Assembly (NCBI GenBank): GCA_013153495.1
Contig: JAADEH010000002.1
Span: 1-64,000, forward strand
DNA: 64,000 nucleotides
Direction: 5' to 3'
Source: Aquificota bacterium
GTDB taxonomy: Bacteria; Aquificota; Aquificia; Aquificales; Aquificaceae
Positions 40,072 through 48,308 of this stretch are shown here, in pieces. Every line of letters begins with the position of its first letter. Positions within the stretch are counted from its first letter, which is position 1. The notes beneath the pieces are model-generated. The model was given only the letters and a program-made list of their open reading frames with translations, did not search any database and had not been told where the DNA came from. The position numbers were made by a program, and so were the translations under genes.

Positions 40072-43000
40072 ATGGAAGTTGTAAAGAGAAGCGGGAAGAG
40101 AGAAGCTCTTGACATAAACAAAATTCGTATAGCTCTTGAGTTTGCCTTCAAGGGGTTGAACGTTGACCCCCTTGAGTTGGAGACGGATGCCCAGATACAG
40201 TTTCGAGACGGGATAACTACCGAGGAGATACAGGCGGTCTTAATAAGAACCGCTGCAGAGAAGGTCTCTCCCGAGGCACCCGACTGGCAGTTTGCAGCCG
40301 CAAGGCTCCTTCTATACGACCTATACAAGAAGGTAGCCCACATAAGGGGGTATAAGGTCAGGGACGAGCTTTCTAAAGAATACAAACCTTACAACACGGA
40401 AGGATTTTACGAGTTCGTTAAAAAATACACCGAGGAAGGCATATACGGGGATTACCTGCTCAAGCACTACACCGAGGAGGACTTTAGGGAGCTTTCCAAA
40501 CACATAAAACCTGAGAGAGACCTATACTTCAACTACACGGGGATAAAGATACTTACCGACAGGTATCTGGCTCGGGACGAGGAGGGAAGGGTTATAGAGC
40601 TTCCCCAAGAGATGTATATGCTCATCGCTATGACTCTCGCAATCCCCGAAAAAGAAGGAGAGAGAGTAAAGTGGGCTAAGGAATTCTACGACATGCTCTC
40701 GGAGCACCTCGTTACGGTGGCAACACCGACCCTGATGAACGCAAGGCGTCCTTTTACACAGCTCTCCTCTTGCTTTATCCTGACGGTGGACGACGACCTT
40801 TACGACATCTTTGACAACGTCCAAAAGGCAGCTCAAATCTCCAAACATGCGGGAGGGCTTGGCATATACATCGGCAAGCTCAGAGCTACCGGAGCACCCA
40901 TAAGGAAGTTCAAAGGTGCAAGCTCGGGAGTTATCCCGGTAGTCAAGGTTATAAACGACGTTATGACCTACGTTGACCAGCTGGGTATGAGGAAGGGTTC
41001 AGCATCGATAACCCTTGACATATGGCACAAGGACATACTGGACTTTCTGGAGGTAAAGACCAACGCAGGGGACGAGAGAAAGAAAGCTCACGACATACAC
41101 CCCGCTGTGTCAATCCCTGACATATTCATGAAGAGGGTTAAAAACAGGGAGAAGTGGACGCTCCTTGACCCATACTACACAAAGAACATTCGGGACGGAA
41201 AGAACCTCGAAGACCTCTGGGGAGAAGAATTTGAGGAAGAGTATCTCAGGCTCGAAAAGGAGCTTCCCGAGGAAGCCAAGAAGGAAGTTGATGCCTTTGA
41301 GCTTTGGAAGAGGCTCCTGACCGTCGCCTTTGAAACGGGAGAACCTTACATCTTCTTCAGGGACACCGCCAACAAAATAAACCCCAACAAACATGCTGGG
41401 ATGGTATATTCAAGCAACTTGTGCGTTACAGGGGATATTCGGCTTGCTACCCAATTTGGTCTTGTAAAAGCCAAGGAACTTTTTGAGATGGGAGAACCTT
41501 TAATAGCTACTTACGACAGAAGAACGGACGGGGACCCGAAACAACACGGAACGGACACCGCAGTATGCATAAAGATGCACAGAACCGCTCAGAAGGCTGA
41601 CGTGTGGGAAGTTAGAACTAAGGACGGCTACAGGATAAAGGCTACCGACTGGCACGAGTTTTATGTTTTAGAAGACAACAAAGTTATTAAGAAAAAGCTC
41701 AAAGAACTTAAGGTTGGAGATAAACTCCTAATCCAATCGGGCAAAGGTCAGTTCGGAAGGGAAGGTTCCTACGAACTCGGCTTTATTATGGGCTGGCTTG
41801 CAGGTGATGGAACCTTTGCAAGGGATACAAGAACAGGCTATCAGGTTGCCATCTTTGACCTATACAACGAAGACATAAGTTTAAAAGACCTCATATATTC
41901 TGCAAAGGATAAGGTGGTTGAGGAATTTTATCCCCTCGTCGAGGGAAGGAAGGTTATAAACGACTATGAAAGACCTGTAGCGACTAAGGTTGTGAAGCAT
42001 ACCCGAAACAGTAAGAAACTGAGGATAATGTCAAGTAAGGTCGGCAGAGTCCTCGAAGAGTTGTTCGATTTCTCAAAGGATACGAAACATGCTGTTCCGG
42101 AGGTGGTTTTCAGGGGAACGGAAGACATGGTAAAGGGATACCTGCAGGCACTCTTTACCTGCGATGCTACCGTAGAGGTAATAAGAAATGAGGGAGTGCC
42201 CACCTTTGTAATTCAGCTGACGAGCAAGAGCAAAGAACTTTTAGAAGGAGTTCAGATACTGCTTGCGAATTTTGGGATAAAGTCTTCCATATACGAACGC
42301 ACCGGTGGAAAGTTTGAATACATAAATAAACTTGGAGAGGTAAAGACATACGAAAGCGGACCCGCTTACAGACTCGACATAAAAGGTAGGAACGCTGTAA
42401 GGTTCATTAAAGAAATAGGTTTTGTAGGAAAGAAGCAAGAAAAAGCGCTGAACGTTCTCGAAGAAAGGGTTAAACTCGGATACCCGCAAGAGGGCAGAAA
42501 GGGGGAAAAATTTATCACCGAGATTACGGAAATCAGCTATGCAGGAAAAGAGGACGTTTACGACACCACTCAACTATACAACCACTCCCTCATATTTAAC
42601 GGAATTGTTACCGGTAACTGCCACGAGATTATTCAGAACATGAGCGTTACCAAGCACTTAGGAAAGGAGCTTAACCCCGAAACTGGGGAGATAGTTTACA
42701 GAAAGCAGTCTGGAGACGTGGTGGTCTGTAACCTCGGTTCTATAAATCTGGGCAAGGTTTATACAAAAGAGACCATGGAAAAGGTAGTTCCCATACTCGT
42801 GAGGATGTTAGACAACGTCATAGAGATGAACTACTACGCAATACCGGAAGCGGAATACACCAACAAAAGGTATAGGGCAATAGGTATAGGGGTTTCCAAC
42901 TACCACTACTGCCTCGTGAAGAATGGCATCCAGTGGGAAAGCGAAGAACATCTCAAATTTGCGGACAAACTCTTTGAGCTTATAGGCTTTTACGCCATAA

Positions 43001-43572
43001 AGGGTTCTGTCGAGCTGGCAAAGGAAAGGGGCAAGTATAAGCTCTTTGAAGGTTCCGACTGGAGCAGGGGAATATTCTTCGGAAGAAAGATAGATGAGAT
43101 AGAGGAGGACAGTAAGGTAAACGGGAACAACCTTCCCTGGAGGGAACTGGCACAGGAAGTCAGGGAAAAGGGAATGAGAAACGCTTACCTTATAGCTCTG
43201 ATGCCGACAGGTTCAACTTCCCTCATACTCGGAGCCACACCCTCCGTTGACCCAATATTCGCCAAATACTACAAAGAGGAAAACATGAGCGGAATACTTC
43301 CCCAGGTCCCGCCGGAGATAGACAGGTTCTTCTGGCACTACAAGAGTGCCTATAACATAGACCAGGAATGGGTCGTAAGAGCGGCTGCGGTTCGCCAGAA
43401 ATGGATAGACCAGGCACAGTCTCTTAACCTCTTCATAGACCCCGAGAAGATTGACGGTCCCACCCTCTCCAAAATATACGAACTTGCTTGGGAACTGGGG
43501 CTGAAGACCATATACTACCTCAGAAGCAAATCCATAACGGACATAGAGGAGTGCGAGAGCTGTGCGGTTTAA
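40072..43572 (+). CDS. nrdA: Class I ribonucleoside-diphosphate reductase large subunit, interrupted by an intein
   Basis: Reduces ribonucleotides to deoxyribonucleotides with the small subunit. Residues 1-95 form an ATP-cone ([21 protein letters not shown]). The catalytic barrel follows, with [14 protein letters not shown] near residue 265. The frame is interrupted at SSNL by a 399-residue intein and resumes with CHEIIQNMS, where the Cys is the thiyl radical site (as in the NLCxEI motif of E. coli R1). Later motifs [14 protein letters not shown] and the redox tail ECESCAV are intact. I chose ATG 40072 because GGAGG lies eight bases upstream; ATG 40057 lacks a site. Confidence 0.93.
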   Translation: MEVVKRSGKREALDINKIRIALEFAFKGLNVDPLELETDAQIQFRDGITTEEIQAVLIRTAAEKVSPEAPDWQFAAARLLLYDLYKKVAHIRGYKVRDELSKEYKPYNTEGFYEFVKKYTEEGIYGDYLLKHYTEEDFRELSKHIKPERDLYFNYTGIKILTDRYLARDEEGRVIELPQEMYMLIAMTLAIPEKEGERVKWAKEFYDMLSEHLVTVATPTLMNARRPFTQLSSCFILTVDDDLYDIFDNVQKAAQISKHAGGLGIYIGKLRATGAPIRKFKGASSGVIPVVKVINDVMTYVDQLGMRKGSASITLDIWHKDILDFLEVKTNAGDERKKAHDIHPAVSIPDIFMKRVKNREKWTLLDPYYTKNIRDGKNLEDLWGEEFEEEYLRLEKELPEEAKKEVDAFELWKRLLTVAFETGEPYIFFRDTANKINPNKHAGMVYSSNLCVTGDIRLATQFGLVKAKELFEMGEPLIATYDRRTDGDPKQHGTDTAVCIKMHRTAQKADVWEVRTKDGYRIKATDWHEFYVLEDNKVIKKKLKELKVGDKLLIQSGKGQFGREGSYELGFIMGWLAGDGTFARDTRTGYQVAIFDLYNEDISLKDLIYSAKDKVVEEFYPLVEGRKVINDYERPVATKVVKHTRNSKKLRIMSSKVGRVLEELFDFSKDTKHAVPEVVFRGTEDMVKGYLQALFTCDATVEVIRNEGVPTFVIQLTSKSKELLEGVQILLANFGIKSSIYERTGGKFEYINKLGEVKTYESGPAYRLDIKGRNAVRFIKEIGFVGKKQEKALNVLEERVKLGYPQEGRKGEKFITEITEISYAGKEDVYDTTQLYNHSLIFNGIVTGNCHEIIQNMSVTKHLGKELNPETGEIVYRKQSGDVVVCNLGSINLGKVYTKETMEKVVPILVRMLDNVIEMNYYAIPEAEYTNKRYRAIGIGVSNYHYCLVKNGIQWESEEHLKFADKLFELIGFYAIKGSVELAKERGKYKLFEGSDWSRGIFFGRKIDEIEEDSKVNGNNLPWRELAQEVREKGMRNAYLIALMPTGSTSLILGATPSVDPIFAKYYKEENMSGILPQVPPEIDRFFWHYKSAYNIDQEWVVRAAAVRQKWIDQAQSLNLFIDPEKIDGPTLSKIYELAWELGLKTIYYLRSKSITDIEECESCAV
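41422..42618 (+). other. Intein with LAGLIDADG-type homing endonuclease in nrdA
   Basis: The insert starts at Cys in [13 protein letters not shown] and ends at Asn in NGIVTGN, followed by Cys of the host protein. The splicing blocks are visible: block B TDWHEFYV near residue 74 of the intein, and block [16 protein letters not shown] near its end. Two LAGLIDADG-like motifs ([13 protein letters not shown] and [15 protein letters not shown]) suggest an intact endonuclease domain. The residue before the last Asn is Gly, where most inteins have His. Confidence 0.88.
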
Positions 43573-43595
43573 GAACTACTTATAGTTAACTCTGC

Positions 43596-43850
43596 CTAAA
43601 GCGTATAGGTCTCCCAGTATATAGAAGGATACCTTCCCGAACTTTCCAACTCTCTCCAGCTTATTTCGTTTAAAATCCTCGATATTACCCTACCTACGGG
43701 ATATTTATCAGCGTCCTCCGTAAGTTTTATCCTCACACCGAGGTCGGCTTCAACATCTTCAGGAAGTTCTGTCAGTATATCCACATCCCCTACAAAAGGA
43801 AGTTCCTTAATTTTCTCAAGAACCTCCGAAGTCAACTCTGTCTTTAACAA
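43596..43850 (-). CDS. Hypothetical protein paired with a HEPN protein
   Basis: This 84-residue acidic protein reads LKTELTSEVLEKIKELPF and then VGDVDILTELPEDVEADLGVRI, ending in a Trp/Tyr-containing tail. I do not recognise a family; it lacks the GS-x9-DxD motif of the nucleotidyltransferases that usually pair with HEPN proteins. The start is TTG 43850, chosen because TAGAGGAGG lies nine bases upstream. It overlaps the HEPN gene by 35 bases, so the two are a unit. Confidence 0.55.
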   Translation of the reverse strand: MLKTELTSEVLEKIKELPFVGDVDILTELPEDVEADLGVRIKLTEDADKYPVGRVISRILNEISWRELESSGRYPSIYWETYTL

Positions 43851-44208
43851 CCTTGAAAACCTCCTCTACAAGAGGAAGATAGTCTCTTAAAGCTTCTATG
43901 TCAAAAGTGTCCAGTCCCTCTCCATAATCGACTTTCCGCCTCATGTAGTATAGGTCCTGATTAACCTGCCCAACCTCCTTGAGCAAGTTCTTAGGAATAA
44001 TTCCCTCCTCAATACACAGCTTTGAGAACTCCGTGAATATACCTAAGTGTTTCCACCTACCTCTATAACTCTCCGTAAGGACTGACCTCATCAAGGTGAA
44101 AAGGGCAAAATAAAGTTCGCAAGCACAGGCACTATAGAGTTCTTGGGAAAATGCATGCCTCGCCACAGACATTCTCTCCTCCGCAATCTTCAGAAGCGCT
44201 CCTCTCAT
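43816..44208 (-). CDS. HEPN-domain protein
   Basis: This 130-residue all-helical protein has the HEPN pattern: ARHAFSQELYSACACELYFALFTLMRSVL near residue 15, a WKHLGIFTEFSKLCIEEGII segment near 52, and YYMRRKVDYGEG near 86. HEPN proteins often act as RNases in toxin-antitoxin or defence pairs. ATG 44208 has no strong ribosome site. It sits on the opposite strand between nrdA and nrdB. Confidence 0.72.
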   Translation of the reverse strand: MRGALLKIAEERMSVARHAFSQELYSACACELYFALFTLMRSVLTESYRGRWKHLGIFTEFSKLCIEEGIIPKNLLKEVGQVNQDLYYMRRKVDYGEGLDTFDIEALRDYLPLVEEVFKVVKDRVDFGGS

Positions 44209-44326
44209 TATCTCTTAACCTTCCTAAGCAACTTTACAGGTCTGGAGAAGCTGTGAGGTAGAATTATACTGTCGCTGTAATATCCATCCGATGGAACGAA
44301 ATTAATAAAGTCGGAGGAGGTAGGAG

Positions 44327-45379
44327 ATGTTAGAAAGCTCCGAGAAGGTTCTTCAGAGGAAGCTGATTTTTAACCCCGAGGGGGACAGGGACGCTGCAAA
44401 CAGAAAGGTCGTCATGGGAAACCCTACCAACATAATAGAGCTGAACAACATCAAATACGGATGGGCTTTTGAGCTATACAAGACCATGGGCTTTTCCAAC
44501 TTCTGGATACCGGAAGAGATACCCCTTATGGAGGACAAAAAGCAGTATGAGAGAGTTCTCTCCGACTACGAGAGGAGGGCTTACGAGTTAGTTTTGAGCT
44601 TCCTGATAGCTCTTGACTCCTTTCAGGTGGACATGCTAAAGGACTTTGCCCGCATGATAACTGCTCCGGAGATAGAGATGGCTCTTACTGCACAGGAGTT
44701 CCAGGAAAGCATACACGCATACTCCTATCAGTTTATACTTGAGAGCGTCGTTGACCCTATGAAGGCAGACGAGATATACAACTACTGGAGGGAGGACGAA
44801 AGACTGAAAGAGAGAAACCAGGTGGTCGCAGAGGTCTATAACGAGTTCATCAAAAAGCCCACGGAGGAGAACTTCATTAAAGCTGTAATAGGAAATTACA
44901 TTCTCGAATCCCTATACTTCTATTCCGGCTTTGCCTTCTTCTACACCCTCGGAAGGCAGGGCAAAATGACCAACACGGTCCAGCAAATTAAATACATAAA
45001 CAGGGACGAGCTTACCCACGTAACCCTCTTCAGGAACATGATACTCTCCCTACAGAAGGAAAATCCCGACTGGTTCACCCCCCAAATAAAGGAGTGGATA
45101 AGGGAATACTTCAAATACGCCATAGACCAGGAAATAAAGTGGGGACAGTATGTTACTCAGAACCAGATACTCGGTATAAACGACCAGCTCATAGACAGAT
45201 ACATAAAGTATCTCGGGAACCTCAGAATTACCCAGATAGGTTTTGACCCCCTTTATCCGGAGATAACCGAAAACCCCATGAAGTGGATAGACGACTTCAG
45301 GAAGATAAACAACACCAAGACGGACTTCTTCCAGAGGAAGCCCCAAACCTACGCCAAAGCCAACGAGCTTAAGTGGTAA
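44327..45379 (+). CDS. nrdB: Class I ribonucleoside-diphosphate reductase small subunit
   Basis: Holds the di-iron centre and tyrosyl radical. The 350-residue protein has LTAQEFQESIHAYSYQFILESV near residue 123 (Glu and His ligands, and a Tyr four residues after the His), and YINRDELTHVTLFRNM near 223 (Glu/His ligands). It is not interrupted by an intein. ATG 44327 has GGAGGAGGTAGGAG upstream. It is separated from nrdA by the reversed HEPN pair. Confidence 0.95.
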   Translation: MLESSEKVLQRKLIFNPEGDRDAANRKVVMGNPTNIIELNNIKYGWAFELYKTMGFSNFWIPEEIPLMEDKKQYERVLSDYERRAYELVLSFLIALDSFQVDMLKDFARMITAPEIEMALTAQEFQESIHAYSYQFILESVVDPMKADEIYNYWREDERLKERNQVVAEVYNEFIKKPTEENFIKAVIGNYILESLYFYSGFAFFYTLGRQGKMTNTVQQIKYINRDELTHVTLFRNMILSLQKENPDWFTPQIKEWIREYFKYAIDQEIKWGQYVTQNQILGINDQLIDRYIKYLGNLRITQIGFDPLYPEITENPMKWIDDFRKINNTKTDFFQRKPQTYAKANELKW

Positions 45380-45391
45380 AATCACCTTTCC

Positions 45392-46693
45392 ATGGAAAGG
45401 TTTGACCTGCTCATAAAGGAAGCCCTTCTGCCCGGCAGGGGAATTGTGGACATAGGAATAAAGGAAGGGAAAATACACAAAATAGCCCCCAAAATAGAAG
45501 CTCAGGCAAAGGAAACGGTCTTCGTAAAGGGAAAAATACTCATGCCCTCCTTTGCCAACATGCACACTCACGTTCCCATGTCCCTCTTGAGAGGTATAGG
45601 GGCAGACCTCCCGCTTATGGAGTGGCTCCAGAAGGTCATTTGGCCCCTCGAGGGTGAGTTCGTGTCCCCTGAGTTCGTAAGAGCGGGAACCCTCTTGGGT
45701 GTTGCGGAGATGATAAAGTCGGGGACAACGCTCTTTATGGACATGTATTTCTTTGAGGAGGAGGTGGGAGAGGTTTGCAAGAATGCAGGTATAAGGGCTG
45801 GTCTCGGTTTTGGAATTCTTGACTTCCCCACCAAGGTGGCAAAAACCCCGGAAGAATACCTAAAGAGAGCTAAAGAGTTCGCTTTAAACCTCAAAGGAGA
45901 GGAGCTTATCTTTCCCGTTCTGTGTCCGCACGCACCCTATACCTGCTCTCCGGATACTCTGAAAAAAGCGAAAGAACTTTCCGAGGAGCTTGACCTCTTT
46001 CTGCACATACACGTTGCAGAAACCAAGGGAGAGGTGGAAAAAATTAAAGAAGAATACGGGCAAACGCCCGTCCTTCATTTGGAAAACATAGGGTTCCTTT
46101 CCGAAAAGGTCTTGTGCGCTCACATGGTCTGGCTCAGCGAAGAGGAGATGGATATAGTCAAGGATAGAAAGGTTAAGGTTGCCCACTGCCCGGAGAGTAA
46201 TTTAAAGCTGGCTTCGGGGATAGCTCCCGTGCCGGAATACCTGAGAAGGGGAATACACGTATGCTTGGGGACGGACGGCTCAGCTTCAAACGACAACCTC
46301 GACATGCTTGAGGAAACAGCCACCATGGCAAAACTCCACAAAGGCAACAACCTTGACGCAAAGGCAATAGATGCACCCACCGCCCTCAAAGTTGCCACCG
46401 AAAAGGGCTTCTCCGCAGTAGGAATTAAAGCCGGCAAGGTAGAAGAGGGCTACGAGGCAGACCTCCTGCTCATAGATACGGACAAACCTCACCTTCAGCC
46501 CCTATACGACCCGGTTGCTCAGGTGGTCTATTGCGCCAAGTCCTCGGACATAGATACGGTCATCTGCAGGGGAAAGGTTCTCATGGAAAAGGGAGAACTC
46601 AAGACCATAGACGAAGAGGAAGTTCTTCACGAAGCCAAAAAATGGGGAGAGAAAATCAGAGCTTTCCTTGACAGGCAGCAAACGCTCGGATAA
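45392..46693 (+). CDS. mtaD: 5-methylthioadenosine/S-adenosylhomocysteine deaminase
   Basis: Amidohydrolase that deaminates S-adenosylhomocysteine or methylthioadenosine. The 433-residue protein has metal ligands in MPSFANMHTHVPMSLLRG near residue 51, LHIHVAETKGE near 208, AHMVWLSEEE near 242 and LGTDGSASNDNLDM near 291, all as in the MtaD family. It starts 12 bases after nrdB and may share its transcript. Function would recycle the product of SAM-dependent methylation. Confidence 0.9.
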   Translation: MERFDLLIKEALLPGRGIVDIGIKEGKIHKIAPKIEAQAKETVFVKGKILMPSFANMHTHVPMSLLRGIGADLPLMEWLQKVIWPLEGEFVSPEFVRAGTLLGVAEMIKSGTTLFMDMYFFEEEVGEVCKNAGIRAGLGFGILDFPTKVAKTPEEYLKRAKEFALNLKGEELIFPVLCPHAPYTCSPDTLKKAKELSEELDLFLHIHVAETKGEVEKIKEEYGQTPVLHLENIGFLSEKVLCAHMVWLSEEEMDIVKDRKVKVAHCPESNLKLASGIAPVPEYLRRGIHVCLGTDGSASNDNLDMLEETATMAKLHKGNNLDAKAIDAPTALKVATEKGFSAVGIKAGKVEEGYEADLLLIDTDKPHLQPLYDPVAQVVYCAKSSDIDTVICRGKVLMEKGELKTIDEEEVLHEAKKWGEKIRAFLDRQQTLG

Positions 46694-46703
46694 ATTGTGA
46701 GCC

Positions 46704-47171
46704 ATGAAAAAGGACCTGACCAACCTTCTAAAAAAGGAAGAAGTTCCCCCGGGCTTTGAAACCTTAGAAAATGCCAAGGAATACCTCGCCAGATACCTTC
46801 TCAACTACATAAACATAGAGCTTGAGGGATTACCCAAAGAAGAGTGGGACAGAACCCTGACCACCTGGGCTAAGATGTGCGCCTTTGCCAAGTCCCTAAT
46901 CCCAAAACCGGAGCAGGAGAGAAACGAGCTATACAAAAAGTTCGAGTTCGACATAATGATGCAGGGAATAGCGGAGGACCTTCGTCAGACCCTTATAGGC
47001 ATGCTCAGGCTCGGTCTCATGAGCGAGAAAGACCCCCCACATCTTTTACTCTTGAAAGCGACGGAGCTTGTTAAAGATGATAAGGACCTGCTTCGCAGGT
47101 GGGAACTAAATCCTGAAATAATAAACTACCTTTACAACTTTTACTCTTCCAAACTACCGCTAAGGAAGTAA
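46704..47171 (+). CDS. Conserved-looking hypothetical protein
   Basis: This 155-residue protein is helical and charged, with no signal peptide. Recognisable stretches include WDRTLTTWAKMCAFAKSLIPKPEQE near residue 54. I know no family for it. It starts 10 bases after mtaD and 12 bases before mnmA, so it is clearly within an operon. Its function cannot be inferred from position alone. Confidence 0.7.
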   Translation: MKKDLTNLLKKEEVPPGFETLENAKEYLARYLLNYINIELEGLPKEEWDRTLTTWAKMCAFAKSLIPKPEQERNELYKKFEFDIMMQGIAEDLRQTLIGMLRLGLMSEKDPPHLLLLKATELVKDDKDLLRRWELNPEIINYLYNFYSSKLPLRK

Positions 47172-47183
47172 ATTCAATAGGCT

Positions 47184-48308
47184 ATGAGAGTTGCGGTAGG
47201 AATGAGCGGAGGAGTGGACAGCAGTGTAACCGCTCTTCTCCTCAAAGAACAGGGGCACGAAGTAATAGGAGTTACTCTACGCTTCCACTCCGAAGAAGCC
47301 TGCGAGATAGAAGGAACCCACAACGTATGCTGTTCCCCAAAGGACGTCAGGGACGCAGCAAAGGTTTCCCAAAGGCTCGGAATACCCCACCTCACCTTTG
47401 ACTGGGAAAAGATATTTAAAGAGAAAGTCATAGACTACTTCGTCCGGGAGTATGTCTCGGGAAGAACGCCCAATCCCTGTGCGCTCTGCAACAGGGAGGT
47501 AAAGACCGGCTACTTCGCAAGGTATCTAAAAGCGGTTGCGGATATAGACAGGCTCGCAACGGGACACTACGCAGTTCTGGACCGAAGCACACCCCACGGG
47601 TCGGTAATAAGGAGAGGTGTTGACAGAAGGAGAGACCAATCCTACTTCCTCGCCCTCGTAAGGAAGGAAGACTTAGAGCTGTTGGAGTTTCCCCTCGGGG
47701 AGATGACCAAGGAGGAAGTAAGAGAAATAGCACGCAGGCACGGACTTGAGGTAGCGGACAAAAGAGACTCCCAAGAGGTGTGCTTCCTGATGGGAAAAAG
47801 TCCCGGGGAGTTCATATCCTCAATCGTGGGGACTAAAGAGGGGGACATAGTTCACGTCTCGGGAAAGGTTCTCGGAAAGCACAGAGGCATATACAACTTC
47901 ACCATAGGTCAGAGGAGAGGCTTAGGAATTTCTTACCACAGACCCCTTTACGTGATAGACATAGACCCGAAAAACAACAGGGTGATAGTGGGGGAAGAGG
48001 AGTATCTCTACAACGACACCCTATTTGTGAAGGACATAAACTTTCACGTTCCCTTAGAGGAGTGGAAGGAAGTTGAAGCTCAAATAAGATACAGGCACAA
48101 ACCTGTTCCCGTTAAAAGCGTAGAAAAAACTTCCGAAGGATACATAGTTAGGTTTGCGGAAGATGTTAGAGGTATCACTCCGGGTCAGGTTGTCGCTTTT
48201 TACTGGGGAGACACTCTCCTCGGAGGAGGAATAATAGAGGTCTTCCCCTATGATAAAGAAGTTTCTTCTCAGGGTAGTTCCGGTAGCACTTCTATCGATA
48301 ACCCTTAA
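47184..48308 (+). CDS. mnmA: tRNA-specific 2-thiouridylase MnmA
   Basis: Thiolates U34 of tRNAs for Lys, Glu and Gln. The 374-residue protein has the PP-loop MSGGVDSSVTALLLKEQGHEV at the N-terminus, the first catalytic Cys in NPCALCNREVKTG near residue 100, and the second in KRDSQEVCFLMG near 197. It ends with the usual beta-barrel. The next gene begins 59 bases before its stop. Confidence 0.95.
   Translation: MRVAVGMSGGVDSSVTALLLKEQGHEVIGVTLRFHSEEACEIEGTHNVCCSPKDVRDAAKVSQRLGIPHLTFDWEKIFKEKVIDYFVREYVSGRTPNPCALCNREVKTGYFARYLKAVADIDRLATGHYAVLDRSTPHGSVIRRGVDRRRDQSYFLALVRKEDLELLEFPLGEMTKEEVREIARRHGLEVADKRDSQEVCFLMGKSPGEFISSIVGTKEGDIVHVSGKVLGKHRGIYNFTIGQRRGLGISYHRPLYVIDIDPKNNRVIVGEEEYLYNDTLFVKDINFHVPLEEWKEVEAQIRYRHKPVPVKSVEKTSEGYIVRFAEDVRGITPGQVVAFYWGDTLLGGGIIEVFPYDKEVSSQGSSGSTSIDNP

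Noticed and set aside
43596-43850. MNT-type nucleotidyltransferase partner of the HEPN protein
   Set aside because: No GS-x(n)-DxD motif is present; only the position suggested it.
44327-45379. Intein in nrdB
   Set aside because: The protein is 350 residues with all ligand motifs in normal spacing and no insert.
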